Shown here: positions 32,465 to 41,429 of the stretch, in pieces
Numbering within the stretch: position 1 is the stretch's first letter
Layout: each line of letters starts with the position of its first letter
Source: Lachnospiraceae bacterium
GTDB taxonomy: Bacteria > Bacillota > Clostridia > Lachnospirales > Lachnospiraceae
Reading direction: 5' to 3'
DNA length: 52,345 bases
Assembly (NCBI GenBank): GCA_024693545.1
Contig: JAILKT010000030.1
Location: 1-52,345, forward strand
Notes under the pieces: model-generated
Databases searched by the model: none
What the model was told of the DNA's origin: nothing
The model's input: only the letters and a program-made list of their open reading frames with translations
Made by a program: the position numbers and the translations under genes

Positions 32465-35146
32465 TTATTTGAGTTCTTCCTTTAAATCGCTTAAGATGTT
32501 CATACATTCTATAGGAGTAAGCGATGTGATATCCAGTTCCCGAATCCGCTTTATCACCTCGGATTCGTTTTTGTCATCTTCCGAGTCAGCCGGCTGAAGA
32601 TCGGGATCAAAAAAGTTTATCTGGCCTTCTCCGACATATCTGTTACTTCTTTTTCTTCTGGGCGTAAGATCGTTTTCTATCCTTTCGGATATTTCGTTAT
32701 TGGCGAGAAGCTTTGTTATATCCTTTGCTCTTTTGATGATCGAGCGGGGAAGTCCTGCCAGCTTGGCCACTTCTATTCCGTAACTTCTGTTGGCGCCCCC
32801 TCTGATTATCTTACGAAGAAATACGATATCCTCGCCCTCTTCTTTTACAGCCACGCAGTAATTGATAACTCCTTCGAGTCGTCCTTCAAGTTCGTTAAGT
32901 TCATGATAATGTGTGGCAAACATTGTTTTTGCACCTATGAGCTTCTTACTGCAGATGTGCTCAAGAACAGCCCAGGCGATCGCCAGACCGTCAAACGTAC
33001 TTGTTCCGCGTCCGATCTCATCAAGTATGATAAGGCTTTTAGCCGTGGCGTTTCTGACTATAACCGACACTTCGTTCATTTCAACCATGAATGTACTCTG
33101 ACCCGAAGCAAGATCGTCCGATGCACCGACTCGTGTAAATATTCTGTCTACGACGCCTATATGCGCTTTCTTTGCAGGCACAAAGAAACCGCACTGAGCC
33201 ATAAGCACAATAAGAGCTGTTTGACGCATATACGTCGATTTTCCGGCCATATTCGGACCTGTTATGAGCAGTACCCTGCTTACCTGATCGTTTAAAAGAC
33301 AGTCATTATCTACAAAATTCTCTCTTCCGATAAACTGTTCGACAACGGGATGACGTCCTTCTATGATATCTATTACAGCGCTGTCATCGACATCCGGTCG
33401 TACATAGCCGTTTCTTTCTGCAACAACGGCTATGCTGCACATGGCATCGATACAGGCTATACAATGTGCCGTGCCGAGGATTCTTGATATATTTTCGGAT
33501 ATCACATCTCTGATCTCGTTAAATATATCATATTCAAGTGAAAAAAGTCTGTCCTGTGCGTGAAGTATCTTGTCTTCAAGTTCTTTGAGTTCCTCGTTCG
33601 TATATCTTTCGGCACCGGTAAGTGTCTGCTTTCTTGTCCAGCTTTCGGGAACCATCTCTTTAAATGAATTAGTAACTTCATAGTAGTAACCGAATACCTT
33701 GTTGTACTTTATTCTTAGATTTCTTATACCTGTTTCTTCACGTTTTTTTGTTTCGAGTTCAAGAAGCCAGTTCTTTCCTTCAGTCTTGGCGTTTCTTAAT
33801 GAATCAACCTCTTCGTTAAAGCCCGGCTTTATTATACCGCCTTCTTTGATCGAAAGCGGCGGATCCTCGCTTATGGCTTTATCGATCAGCTCAAAAAGAT
33901 CATAGAGAGTATCAAATCGATCATATATGTTTTTAATTATCAGACTGTTAAATGCTTTTAAAAGATCTTTAACGGCAGGCAAGGTGTAAAGTGAAGAACC
34001 GAATGCCTTTAAATCTCTCGGAGTAGCGCTTCTGTAGCTGATACGTCCCGAAAGACGTTCAAGGTCATATACGCTGCCCAGATATTCACGTATCTCTTCC
34101 CTGTCGATCATATTGTTTTTAAGCTCTTCGACGCAGTCCAGCCTCATATTGATTTCGGACGGGTCTACAAGCGGTTGCTCTATATAACTTTTTAAAAGTC
34201 TTCCTCCCATTGCTGTACGTGACTTGTCAATAACCCACAGAAGAGAACCTTTTTTCTCCTTGTCTCGCATCGTTTCGAGCAGTTCGAGATTCCTTCGTGT
34301 CGAATTATCGACTATCATATAGCGGCTGCGACAATATGTTGATATTTTTGTAAGATTTGAAAGCTCATTTTTTTGTGTGTGTTTGAGAAACAAGAAAAGA
34401 TTTGCTGCCGCAATCATTCCGAAGGGATAGTCATTGACTGTTGCCTTTATTTCCTCTTTGTCTTCGAAATGCTCGATAAGGCAGTCTGTATTATCTGTCT
34501 CATATCGATCATCAAGAAGAGAGGGACTCAGGTTCCCCGAAGGATCTATGTCTTCAAGCGATAATCCGCTGCTTAATGCGTCATCGTTCAGAAGTACCTC
34601 TTTGGGATTGTATCTGAGGACTTCATCGTGTGTTTCCGCTACTGTTTTACATTCGGTCACATAGAACTCACCTGTCGAAATATCGGTAGCTGCAAGCCCG
34701 AAAATACTATCCGTCATAACTATGCAAACAAGAAATGAATTACTTTTTTCTTCAAGTGCATCGGCCGATATATTTGTTCCGGGAGTGACAATTCTGATCA
34801 CTTCTCTTTTTACAAGTCCTTTGGCAAGAGCAGGGTCTTCTACCTGTTCACAGATAGCGACCCTGTAGTTCTTTCCGACAAGTCTGGAAAGGTATGATTC
34901 ATAAGAATGATAAGGAATGCCGCACATTGCCGCTCTCTTGTCGAGACCGCAGTTTTTTCCGGTCAGAACAAGTTCCAGCTCGGATGAGACTTTTACGGCA
35001 TCTTCGAAAAACATTTCGTAGAAATCTCCCAATCTGTAAAAAAGTACGCAATCGTGGTATTCATCTTTTACAGACTTATATTGTTCCATAAGCGGCGAAA
35101 GCTGCATGCCCTTTACATCATTAAGGCTGGTGTATAATTCTTCCAT
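32465..35146 (-). CDS. mutS: DNA mismatch recognition protein MutS
   Basis: 893 residues, normal MutS1. The mismatch-binding Phe-x-Glu motif is present in YRLGDFYEMFFEDA, followed by connector, lever and clamp, and the ATPase with GPNMAGKSTYMRQ, DEIGRGTSTFDG and FATHYHEL. It starts at ATG 35146, 3 bp after the MutS-like gene. The ribosome site GGAAGG is 12 nt away, but a GGTTTA-C-TAAACC dyad in between could fold and shorten that distance. Confidence 0.97.
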   Translation of the reverse strand: MEELYTSLNDVKGMQLSPLMEQYKSVKDEYHDCVLFYRLGDFYEMFFEDAVKVSSELELVLTGKNCGLDKRAAMCGIPYHSYESYLSRLVGKNYRVAICEQVEDPALAKGLVKREVIRIVTPGTNISADALEEKSNSFLVCIVMTDSIFGLAATDISTGEFYVTECKTVAETHDEVLRYNPKEVLLNDDALSSGLSLEDIDPSGNLSPSLLDDRYETDNTDCLIEHFEDKEEIKATVNDYPFGMIAAANLFLFLKHTQKNELSNLTKISTYCRSRYMIVDNSTRRNLELLETMRDKEKKGSLLWVIDKSRTAMGGRLLKSYIEQPLVDPSEINMRLDCVEELKNNMIDREEIREYLGSVYDLERLSGRISYRSATPRDLKAFGSSLYTLPAVKDLLKAFNSLIIKNIYDRFDTLYDLFELIDKAISEDPPLSIKEGGIIKPGFNEEVDSLRNAKTEGKNWLLELETKKREETGIRNLRIKYNKVFGYYYEVTNSFKEMVPESWTRKQTLTGAERYTNEELKELEDKILHAQDRLFSLEYDIFNEIRDVISENISRILGTAHCIACIDAMCSIAVVAERNGYVRPDVDDSAVIDIIEGRHPVVEQFIGRENFVDNDCLLNDQVSRVLLITGPNMAGKSTYMRQTALIVLMAQCGFFVPAKKAHIGVVDRIFTRVGASDDLASGQSTFMVEMNEVSVIVRNATAKSLIILDEIGRGTSTFDGLAIAWAVLEHICSKKLIGAKTMFATHYHELNELEGRLEGVINYCVAVKEEGEDIVFLRKIIRGGANRSYGIEVAKLAGLPRSIIKRAKDITKLLANNEISERIENDLTPRRKRSNRYVGEGQINFFDPDLQPADSEDDKNESEVIKRIRELDITSLTPIECMNILSDLKEELK

Positions 35147-35149
35147 GGT

Positions 35150-36811
35150 TTAGTAAACCTTCCATTCATTTGTTTCCAAGTAGTTCTGAGCCATTTCGGT
35201 TGCAGTGGTTATGATCTCGTCCGGGTAACCGAGAATCGAAAGAAGCTTGATAGCGTTTCTCGATACGGCCCGTCCGTCGCGCAGTTGATAATCAAACAAT
35301 ACTTCGTTTTCACTTACCTGTTCTTCAAAGTGATAATTATTATAATAATTTTCGAGAATATAAGTAAGCTCAATATCGTGAGTTGCCGCAAAGCAGATCG
35401 ATTTCGAAGTAGCAAGCGAATAAAGGATCCGTGAAGAGGCTGCGATCCTTTCCAGCGTGTTTGTTCCTTTTAAAACCTCGTCTATAAATACAAGCGAGGG
35501 AACGTCCTCATTCATCCTCTCGATGATCCTCTTAAGAGACCTGATTTCAACGATATAGTAACTCTGACCGCCTATAATGTCGTCTTTTAAAGCCATGGAA
35601 GACATTATATTGAAAAATGATGTTTCATATGATCTTGCCAGAGCGGTATATATTGTTTGTGAAAGTATCTGATTGATCGCTACGCTTTTTATAAATGTGG
35701 ATTTTCCGGATGCATTCGAGCCGGTCAAAAGAATACTCCTGTCGGTAGTGAACGAAGAAGGAACAGGATCCTCGACAAGCGGATGAAACATACCGTCTGC
35801 CGATATCTTTCTTTCGTCCGAAAATACCGGTACACAATTCCTGCCCATAAGCTCTCTGAACGAAGCAACCGAGATCATACTGTCAAGCAGTCCGATTGTT
35901 TCGAATATCTCGTAAAAAGTCTTCTCCTTGTTCAGGAAAGTTTTATACATAAAATTAAACTTAATCAGATCAAGATGAAATATCATTCTGAGGTAATCAA
36001 GCATGATCTGTGCAAGATCCGAAGAGTTAAGTCCCGAACTCGATACAAGCCATGAGCCGTGTCTCATGCCGTTGAATTCTTTGATACATGATTTTAGACG
36101 ATCCATATAAGGCTTTAATTCATCGTTCGAAACATTAATCTTTTTGGCAGAATCAAGCGATCTTATTATAAAGCCTATTATCACGAAATAATTATCAACT
36201 TTAGCCTTATATTTAAAATACGAGAATATATTAACAAATAGCATTATTACGGTAGCTGTTATTCCAAGGGGAGGATTGACAAAAATATATACCACCGAAA
36301 GAGCAAGCAGAAAATCCAGGAGTAAATGAATAGATGCGCCTTCGAGTGTAGCATTTTTAAGACTGCCCATATACTCAAAGACAGATATCTTTTTCATGAT
36401 ACCCATTATTGCAAATTGAGTTGAAAGTTCGTTTCGGAGTTTTTTGTCACGCGAAAAAATATTGATAAGTTTGCCGCGTTCTTTAAGTTTTTCTTCCGAT
36501 ACCTGCGGTGAACGGAGCAACGCATATAAATACTCTTCCCCGTATGCGCTGTTACAGGCATTGATCAGATTATAGACATTATCCATACTGAGATCGTTCC
36601 ATGTGATATCATCAATATCATAAGGAGTGGGATGATCTTTGAAATAGTACTTTAACGCTTCGGATTTCTCGGATGAATACGTTTTCTGCGGTATTTTTCC
36701 ATAGGCATAATCTACTTTGGCCAAAAGCTTTTTGGCTGTTTTTCTTTGATCATAGATGCCTTTTATGAATAAAATGACAACTACTGCGATCACGATCAGT
36801 GCCACTTGCAT
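35150..36811 (-). CDS. Membrane-anchored MutS-like ATPase
   Basis: 553 residues. The N-terminus is a membrane segment (about 1-20, VALIVIAVVVILFIKGIY), and a second hydrophobic pair lies at about 165-205. The C-terminal MutS-type ABC ATPase has Walker A TGSNASGKSTFIK, the N-2 helix region and Walker B FIDEVLKGTNTLER plus AATHDIELTYIL. There is no mismatch-binding or connector domain, so mismatch recognition is not expected. Related small MutS homologues occur widely in Clostridia without a known function. It leads mutS and mutL in one unit, with GGGGAGGA before ATG 36811. Confidence 0.85.
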   Translation of the reverse strand: MQVALIVIAVVVILFIKGIYDQRKTAKKLLAKVDYAYGKIPQKTYSSEKSEALKYYFKDHPTPYDIDDITWNDLSMDNVYNLINACNSAYGEEYLYALLRSPQVSEEKLKERGKLINIFSRDKKLRNELSTQFAIMGIMKKISVFEYMGSLKNATLEGASIHLLLDFLLALSVVYIFVNPPLGITATVIMLFVNIFSYFKYKAKVDNYFVIIGFIIRSLDSAKKINVSNDELKPYMDRLKSCIKEFNGMRHGSWLVSSSGLNSSDLAQIMLDYLRMIFHLDLIKFNFMYKTFLNKEKTFYEIFETIGLLDSMISVASFRELMGRNCVPVFSDERKISADGMFHPLVEDPVPSSFTTDRSILLTGSNASGKSTFIKSVAINQILSQTIYTALARSYETSFFNIMSSMALKDDIIGGQSYYIVEIRSLKRIIERMNEDVPSLVFIDEVLKGTNTLERIAASSRILYSLATSKSICFAATHDIELTYILENYYNNYHFEEQVSENEVLFDYQLRDGRAVSRNAIKLLSILGYPDEIITTATEMAQNYLETNEWKVY

Positions 36812-36917
36812 TGATACATCCTCCCCGATGAATACTGTATTGTTATAAATATATGATTTCCCCGGGTTATAAGCGGTACTGAAAAAATAATATCATTCGG
36901 CGCAAAACCCGTTCTTA

Positions 36918-36946
36918 ATAATATAGTTTTGAGGGGGGATTGTCAA
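36918..36946 (-). promoter_or_regulatory. Promoter of the MutS-like-mutS-mutL-miaA unit
   Basis: Minus strand TTGACA (36946-36941), a 17-bp spacer, TATTAT (36923-36918). The predicted leader of about 100 nt contains a CGGGTT/AACCCG pairing, of unknown meaning. Confidence 0.8.
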
Positions 36947-36983
36947 TAAACGCACCTGCTGATAAGTCATTAAAATCTTATAA

Positions 36984-37031
36984 AAAAGTAAAGAAAAACC
37001 GGGATAGATATCGGCATAAATCTACCCCGGT
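36984..37031 (-). terminator. Terminator of the NlpC/P60 gene
   Basis: An 11-bp stem with one mismatch (36998-37008 with 37021-37031; outer arm ACCGGG), followed on the minus strand by TTTTTCTTTACTTTTTTA. Confidence 0.85.
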
Positions 37032-37055
37032 AAACAATGAATTGTTTTCAAACCA

Positions 37056-38168
37056 TCAATCAAGGAAATTCTTAATCATAGCTACTTTCATACAATTAAT
37101 ATCAGAAATAACGGCACAACCCGAATTACTGCTTTCATGAATGATCTGTCCACCGCCGATATATATGGCGACATGACTTACACGACCCTTCTTAAGCTTG
37201 TAAAATACAAGATCACCGGGCTTTGCATTTTCATATGTAACCTTGCGGCCTTCAGATGCTCCAGCAAGTGTATAAGAAGAACGACCTATACTCTGAAGAT
37301 CAAAACCGCACTTTTTATAAATTGCGCAGCAGAATCCAGAACAATCTGCTCCTTTTTTAAGGCTGAGACCGCCCCAAACGTATTTAAGACCGAGATGCTT
37401 CTTTGCTTCGCTAATGATACCTGCTCTTATCGCGGTTACGTTTTTAACGCCTATATCTCCGACTACTTCCTCTACAGAACAACCGTAAACAAGATTTCTT
37501 CCGACAGTAACAAATTTTTTCAGAGCATAACAAGGCTTATCATCATAAATAACAGCAACCCACTCTGATTTATCGGGTCCGAGAACTACCTGATTGGCAG
37601 TATCGACCAAAACTGATTCGTTTTTATAAATTGTAGCAACGACATTATCCGAGTTCTCCGTTGAAGGAGTGCTCCTGAGATTGAGTGCGCCCGAATTTGC
37701 CGTAGCAACGACGGGAGCAACTTCTTCCACCTTTGCCTTTGCTGCTATACCTTTATAGAGATACTCTTCCGCAACATATCCTTCAAGCTCGCCCGATTTG
37801 ATCTTCACAAAACCGTATTCGGGATCGGAAATGATATAACATACACCATTCCTTGGAAGATAACCTATTATATCGGAATCGGTTGTAGCGGCTTTACGAA
37901 CATTTAGAAATGCATCGACTTTAGCAAATGCCGCATTATCGGGAAGAGAAAGATCGTTTGAAAGAAGTGTTGAAACAAATGCGTCTTCATCTTCGATGAT
38001 CACATCGTCTGCATTTTCGTAGAAATTATCGATAACCAAAGATGCACCGCAAAGAGATGTCTCACCTTTAACTGTATCGGCATGCGCAGCATTAAAGCCC
38101 ATGAAAACGATCATGGCACCTGTTATCAGGAAAAGATATGAAATCTTGTTGCGCATTGACTTTAACAT
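37056..38168 (-). CDS. Secreted SH3-NlpC/P60 cell-wall hydrolase
   Basis: 370 residues. Signal peptide (about 1-32, NAAHA), two bacterial SH3 domains (about 75-130: FLNVRKAATTDSDIIGYL; about 140-205: ALNLRSTPSTENSDNV) and a C-terminal NlpC/P60 domain (about 240-370) with Cys276 in GADCSGFCC, VSHVAIYIGGG and the second His in IIHESS. The family cuts D-gamma-Glu-diaminopimelate bonds in stem peptides. ATG 38168 follows GAGGT; the GTG at 38180 is less likely. It is transcribed alone from a perfect promoter with a WalR-like repeat in its leader. Confidence 0.92.
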   Translation of the reverse strand: MLKSMRNKISYLFLITGAMIVFMGFNAAHADTVKGETSLCGASLVIDNFYENADDVIIEDEDAFVSTLLSNDLSLPDNAAFAKVDAFLNVRKAATTDSDIIGYLPRNGVCYIISDPEYGFVKIKSGELEGYVAEEYLYKGIAAKAKVEEVAPVVATANSGALNLRSTPSTENSDNVVATIYKNESVLVDTANQVVLGPDKSEWVAVIYDDKPCYALKKFVTVGRNLVYGCSVEEVVGDIGVKNVTAIRAGIISEAKKHLGLKYVWGGLSLKKGADCSGFCCAIYKKCGFDLQSIGRSSYTLAGASEGRKVTYENAKPGDLVFYKLKKGRVSHVAIYIGGGQIIHESSNSGCAVISDINCMKVAMIKNFLD

Positions 38169-38197
38169 CTTAAACCTCACACTTCAAACAACACAAA

Positions 38198-38214
38198 TGT
38201 TACGAAAATGTTAC
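38198..38214 (+). promoter_or_regulatory. WalR-box-like direct repeat in the NlpC/P60 leader
   Basis: TGTTAC-N5-TGTTAC on the plus strand. This fits the published WalR (YycF) consensus TGTWAH-N5-TGTWAH exactly. It lies at about +7 to +23 of the hydrolase transcript, on the opposite strand, a position that would suit repression. Confidence 0.5.
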
Positions 38215-38227
38215 GATAGCAAAACAA

Positions 38228-38256
38228 ATTATATACCCCAATTTATAAATTGTCAA
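38228..38256 (-). promoter_or_regulatory. Consensus promoter of the NlpC/P60 gene
   Basis: Minus strand TTGACA (38256-38251), a 17-bp spacer, TATAAT (38233-38228). Confidence 0.9.
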
Positions 38257-38314
38257 CAAATTCTTAAAGAAACACACTAAAATCGGTATTTAACAAAATT
38301 ATCTATTTATTTTT

Positions 38315-39328
38315 TCACCATTCAACATTATCATGCTCTTTGGTCTTGTCTCTCATAAACAGATCTGACACAGCCTTCAGAGCCGGCTTTTTGTCAAAAA
38401 GAATATAATTTACCTGCTCTATTATGGGCATTTCTACTTTATATTTCCGGGCAAGCTTTAATGCAGCTTTAGCGCAGTATACGCCTTCAACAACCTGCTT
38501 GACCTCTTTCATAGCCTCTTGCGCAGACATTCCTTTTCCGATAAGGAAACCTGCATTCCAGTTACGACTGTGATGTGATGTGGCCGTAACAAAAAGATCC
38601 CCGATCCCCGAAAGACCGCAAAGTGTTTCGAGTCTGCAACCCATCTTTACGCCTAGTCTGCTGATCTCAGCAATTCCTCTGGTCATCAGAGCCGCCTTTG
38701 TGTTATCACCGAATCCGAGACCGTCAGAAATTCCTGCCGCAAGGGCTATAACATTTTTTATCGAGCCGCCGAGACCAACGCCGATCATATCGTCACTCGT
38801 ATATACCCGGAACCTGTCTGTCATAAACGTATCCTGAATAAACAGAGCCGTTTCTTTTGTTTTGGAAGCAACAACAACAGTGGTAGGTATAAGCCTTGAT
38901 ACTTCTTCCGCGTGACTTGGTCCCGATAATACGCTGTTGTCACCCTGAGGGATCTCATCATCGATTACTTCACTCAGAGTTTTAAGAGTGTCCTCTTCTA
39001 TTCCCTTTGCAACATTTACTGTTTTCATTCCTGCTTTAATATACGGTGAAACCATGCGGGCAACCTTGCGAACAAACGGAGACGCAACCGCAAAAACAAC
39101 AAGAGACGGATCGTTTTTGGTAACGGCTTCTTCAAGATCGTTCGTAAGCCTTACGGAATCGGGAAGCAAAGCTCCGGGAAGATTTTTGATCTCTTTACGG
39201 TTTTTTGTGAGCTCCTGAATTTCAGTGGTTTCGCTGCTGGACCAAAGACATACATCTATTCCTTTGCCCGAAAGAAGTATGGTAAGAGCAATTCCCCACG
39301 TACCTGCACCAAGAACAGTAACAGTCAT
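38315..39328 (-). CDS. gpsA: NAD(P)-dependent glycerol-3-phosphate dehydrogenase
   Basis: 337 residues. Rossmann motif TVLGAGTWGIALTILLSG, VNVAKGIEE, VLSGPSHAEEV, the catalytic Lys region GLGGSIKNVIALAAGISDGLG and SGIGDLFVTATS. It reduces dihydroxyacetone phosphate to sn-glycerol-3-phosphate, the substrate of the neighbouring plsY. Start ATG 39328 follows GAGGTG. It ends the der-plsY-gpsA run; I see no clear hairpin after it. Confidence 0.96.
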   Translation of the reverse strand: MTVTVLGAGTWGIALTILLSGKGIDVCLWSSSETTEIQELTKNRKEIKNLPGALLPDSVRLTNDLEEAVTKNDPSLVVFAVASPFVRKVARMVSPYIKAGMKTVNVAKGIEEDTLKTLSEVIDDEIPQGDNSVLSGPSHAEEVSRLIPTTVVVASKTKETALFIQDTFMTDRFRVYTSDDMIGVGLGGSIKNVIALAAGISDGLGFGDNTKAALMTRGIAEISRLGVKMGCRLETLCGLSGIGDLFVTATSHHSRNWNAGFLIGKGMSAQEAMKEVKQVVEGVYCAKAALKLARKYKVEMPIIEQVNYILFDKKPALKAVSDLFMRDKTKEHDNVEW

Positions 39329-39372
39329 ATTTTTCACCTCATTAAAATTATTATGGATAGTCTGTATATACT

Positions 39373-40035
39373 TTATTTTGTATTGTTTTCTTTATGAGCG
39401 TTGCTATCGATCTTAACCCTCTGCCCTATCTTGTTTTCTTCTCCTCTGATAAGACGTTTGATGTTTTTTCTGTGCATTATAAATGCGGATATCGTATAAA
39501 GGCATGAGACGATAATAAGCCATGGATAATAGGCGTCATCGCACATTCTGAAAACAACCCAAAACGGTATTACCAGAGAAATAACCAGTGAACCGATTGA
39601 AACATATTTTGTAAAAAGAACAACAATTGCAAAAAGTACGATTCCGAAAGGAATGATAAGCGGGTCGAAACCGGAGCATACGCCGGCTGTTACTGCGATT
39701 CCCTTACCACCTTTGAATTTAAGCCAGATAGGGAAATTATGTCCGATGACGCATGCAAAGCCATAGATGAGTATTGCAAGATGCATATACGGCTCTTCAG
39801 CAAAAAAGACAAATCTAAACAGTAAGATTGGAATGAGAGCTTTGAGATAATCGCCGATAAATGTAAGTATACCTCCCAGTCTTCCGACTGTTCTGAAAGC
39901 ATTAGTCGTTCCCGAACTACCGCTTCCGTACTCTCTTATGTCGATATGTCTGATCTTTCCAACAATATAACCGAAAGAAATTGACCCGAGAAGATATCCT
40001 GAAACTATCAGGCAGATAACGAGCCATATATTCAT
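39373..40035 (-). CDS. plsY: Acyl-phosphate:glycerol-3-phosphate acyltransferase
   Basis: 220 residues with about six membrane segments. PlsY motifs are seen: GSISFGYIVGK, GSGSSGTTNAFRTVG, GDYLKALIP, CVIGHNFPIWLKFKGGKGIA. The membrane enzyme makes lysophosphatidic acid, the first step of phospholipid synthesis, using acyl-phosphate from PlsX. ATG follows CCGGAGGCG. It sits upstream of gpsA, which supplies its acceptor. Confidence 0.96.
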   Translation of the reverse strand: MNIWLVICLIVSGYLLGSISFGYIVGKIRHIDIREYGSGSSGTTNAFRTVGRLGGILTFIGDYLKALIPILLFRFVFFAEEPYMHLAILIYGFACVIGHNFPIWLKFKGGKGIAVTAGVCSGFDPLIIPFGIVLFAIVVLFTKYVSIGSLVISLVIPFWVVFRMCDDAYYPWLIIVSCLYTISAFIMHRKNIKRLIRGEENKIGQRVKIDSNAHKENNTK

Positions 40036-40097
40036 TTTATTCGCCTCCGGAATAATTTAATAATTCTGTAAATATATACGTTCCTGTATAAATAATG

Positions 40098-41429
40098 TCA
40101 CGTCTGTTCTTTTTCACTTCTTTCGCGTATCAGAAGTCTTATTGATGTACCGTTGAAACCGAAAGCCTCTCTTATCTTGTTTTCGATATAACGCTGATAT
40201 GAAAAGTGGAAAAGTTCTTTATCGTTTACGAAACAAACAAATGTAGGCGGCTTGACCGATACCTGTGTAACATAAAAGATCTTAAGCCTCTTGCCTTTGT
40301 CCGAGGGCGGCTGCTGAAGCACAGTCGCTTCCGTTATTATTTCATTTAAGACACCTGTCTTGATCCTTAAGTTCTGGCTTTGGATCACTTCTTCGATGGA
40401 ATCGAATATTTTACCGATCCTTTGACCTGTCAGGGCCGAAATAAATATGACTTCTGCATAAGGAATAAACGAGAGTGTTTTAAATATCTCGTCCCGATAT
40501 TTATATATTGTCTTGTCATTTTTTTCAATGGCATCCCATTTATTTACAACAATAATGATCCCGCGTCCACGCTCATGAGCAATGCCGACGATTTTGGCAT
40601 CCTGTTCGGTGACTCCTTCGACTGCATCTATCATAAGAATGACGATATCGGATTTTTCAACGGCTGAAACGGTTCTTATTACCATGAATCGTTCAAGCTC
40701 TTCCTTTATCTTGTTTTTCCTTCGAAGACCGGCGGTATCGACAAATATATAATCTTTACCCTGATAGTTTACATATGTATCGATCGCATCTCTTGTAGTT
40801 CCCGCAATATCCGAAACAATACATCTGTTTTCACCGAGAAGTTTGTTAATAAGTGAAGATTTACCTACATTAGGCTTACCGACTATAGCTATCCTCGGTC
40901 TCTCTTCCACCTCATTTTCGAGATTGTCTTTTGGGAAAAGCTCTATAACTGCATCAAGCAGCTCACCGAAACCGGTTTTTCCGGTCGATGAGATCGGATA
41001 AGGTTCTCCGAGACCAAGGTTATAGAACTCATAGACATCAGCTTCCATTTTTTGGAAGTTATCGACTTTGTTTACACAAAGTACGATAGGTTTTCCGCTT
41101 CTTCTGAGCATATCGGCAACCATACCGTCACGATCGACAAGACCGTCTCTGATATCAACCATAAAAATGATAATATCGGCGGTATCAATTGCTATCTGCG
41201 CCTGTTCGCGCATAGATCTGAGGATGATATCTCCGCTTTCGGGCTCGATTCCGCCCGTATCGACTATTGTAAAACTATTTCCAAGCCATTCGGCATCGCC
41301 GTAAATCCTGTCTCGGGTTACGCCGGGATAATCCTTGACTATCGAAATCTGTTCTCCGCATAATGCATTAAAAAAACTTGACTTACCTACATTAGGCCTG
41401 CCGACTATCGCCACTATCGGCTTGCTCAT
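40098..41429 (-). CDS. der: Tandem GTPase Der (EngA), 50S assembly
   Basis: 443 residues with two G domains and a KH-like C-terminus. G1 motifs are GRPNVGKSSFFN and GKPNVGKSSLIN; G3 DTGGIE and DTAGLR; G4 NKVD and NKWD. Der binds the 50S subunit and is essential in most bacteria. Start ATG 41429 follows GAGAGGTG and lies within the 3' end of the DUF512 gene (38-bp overlap), so the two are co-transcribed. Confidence 0.97.
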   Translation of the reverse strand: MSKPIVAIVGRPNVGKSSFFNALCGEQISIVKDYPGVTRDRIYGDAEWLGNSFTIVDTGGIEPESGDIILRSMREQAQIAIDTADIIIFMVDIRDGLVDRDGMVADMLRRSGKPIVLCVNKVDNFQKMEADVYEFYNLGLGEPYPISSTGKTGFGELLDAVIELFPKDNLENEVEERPRIAIVGKPNVGKSSLINKLLGENRCIVSDIAGTTRDAIDTYVNYQGKDYIFVDTAGLRRKNKIKEELERFMVIRTVSAVEKSDIVILMIDAVEGVTEQDAKIVGIAHERGRGIIIVVNKWDAIEKNDKTIYKYRDEIFKTLSFIPYAEVIFISALTGQRIGKIFDSIEEVIQSQNLRIKTGVLNEIITEATVLQQPPSDKGKRLKIFYVTQVSVKPPTFVCFVNDKELFHFSYQRYIENKIREAFGFNGTSIRLLIRERSEKEQT

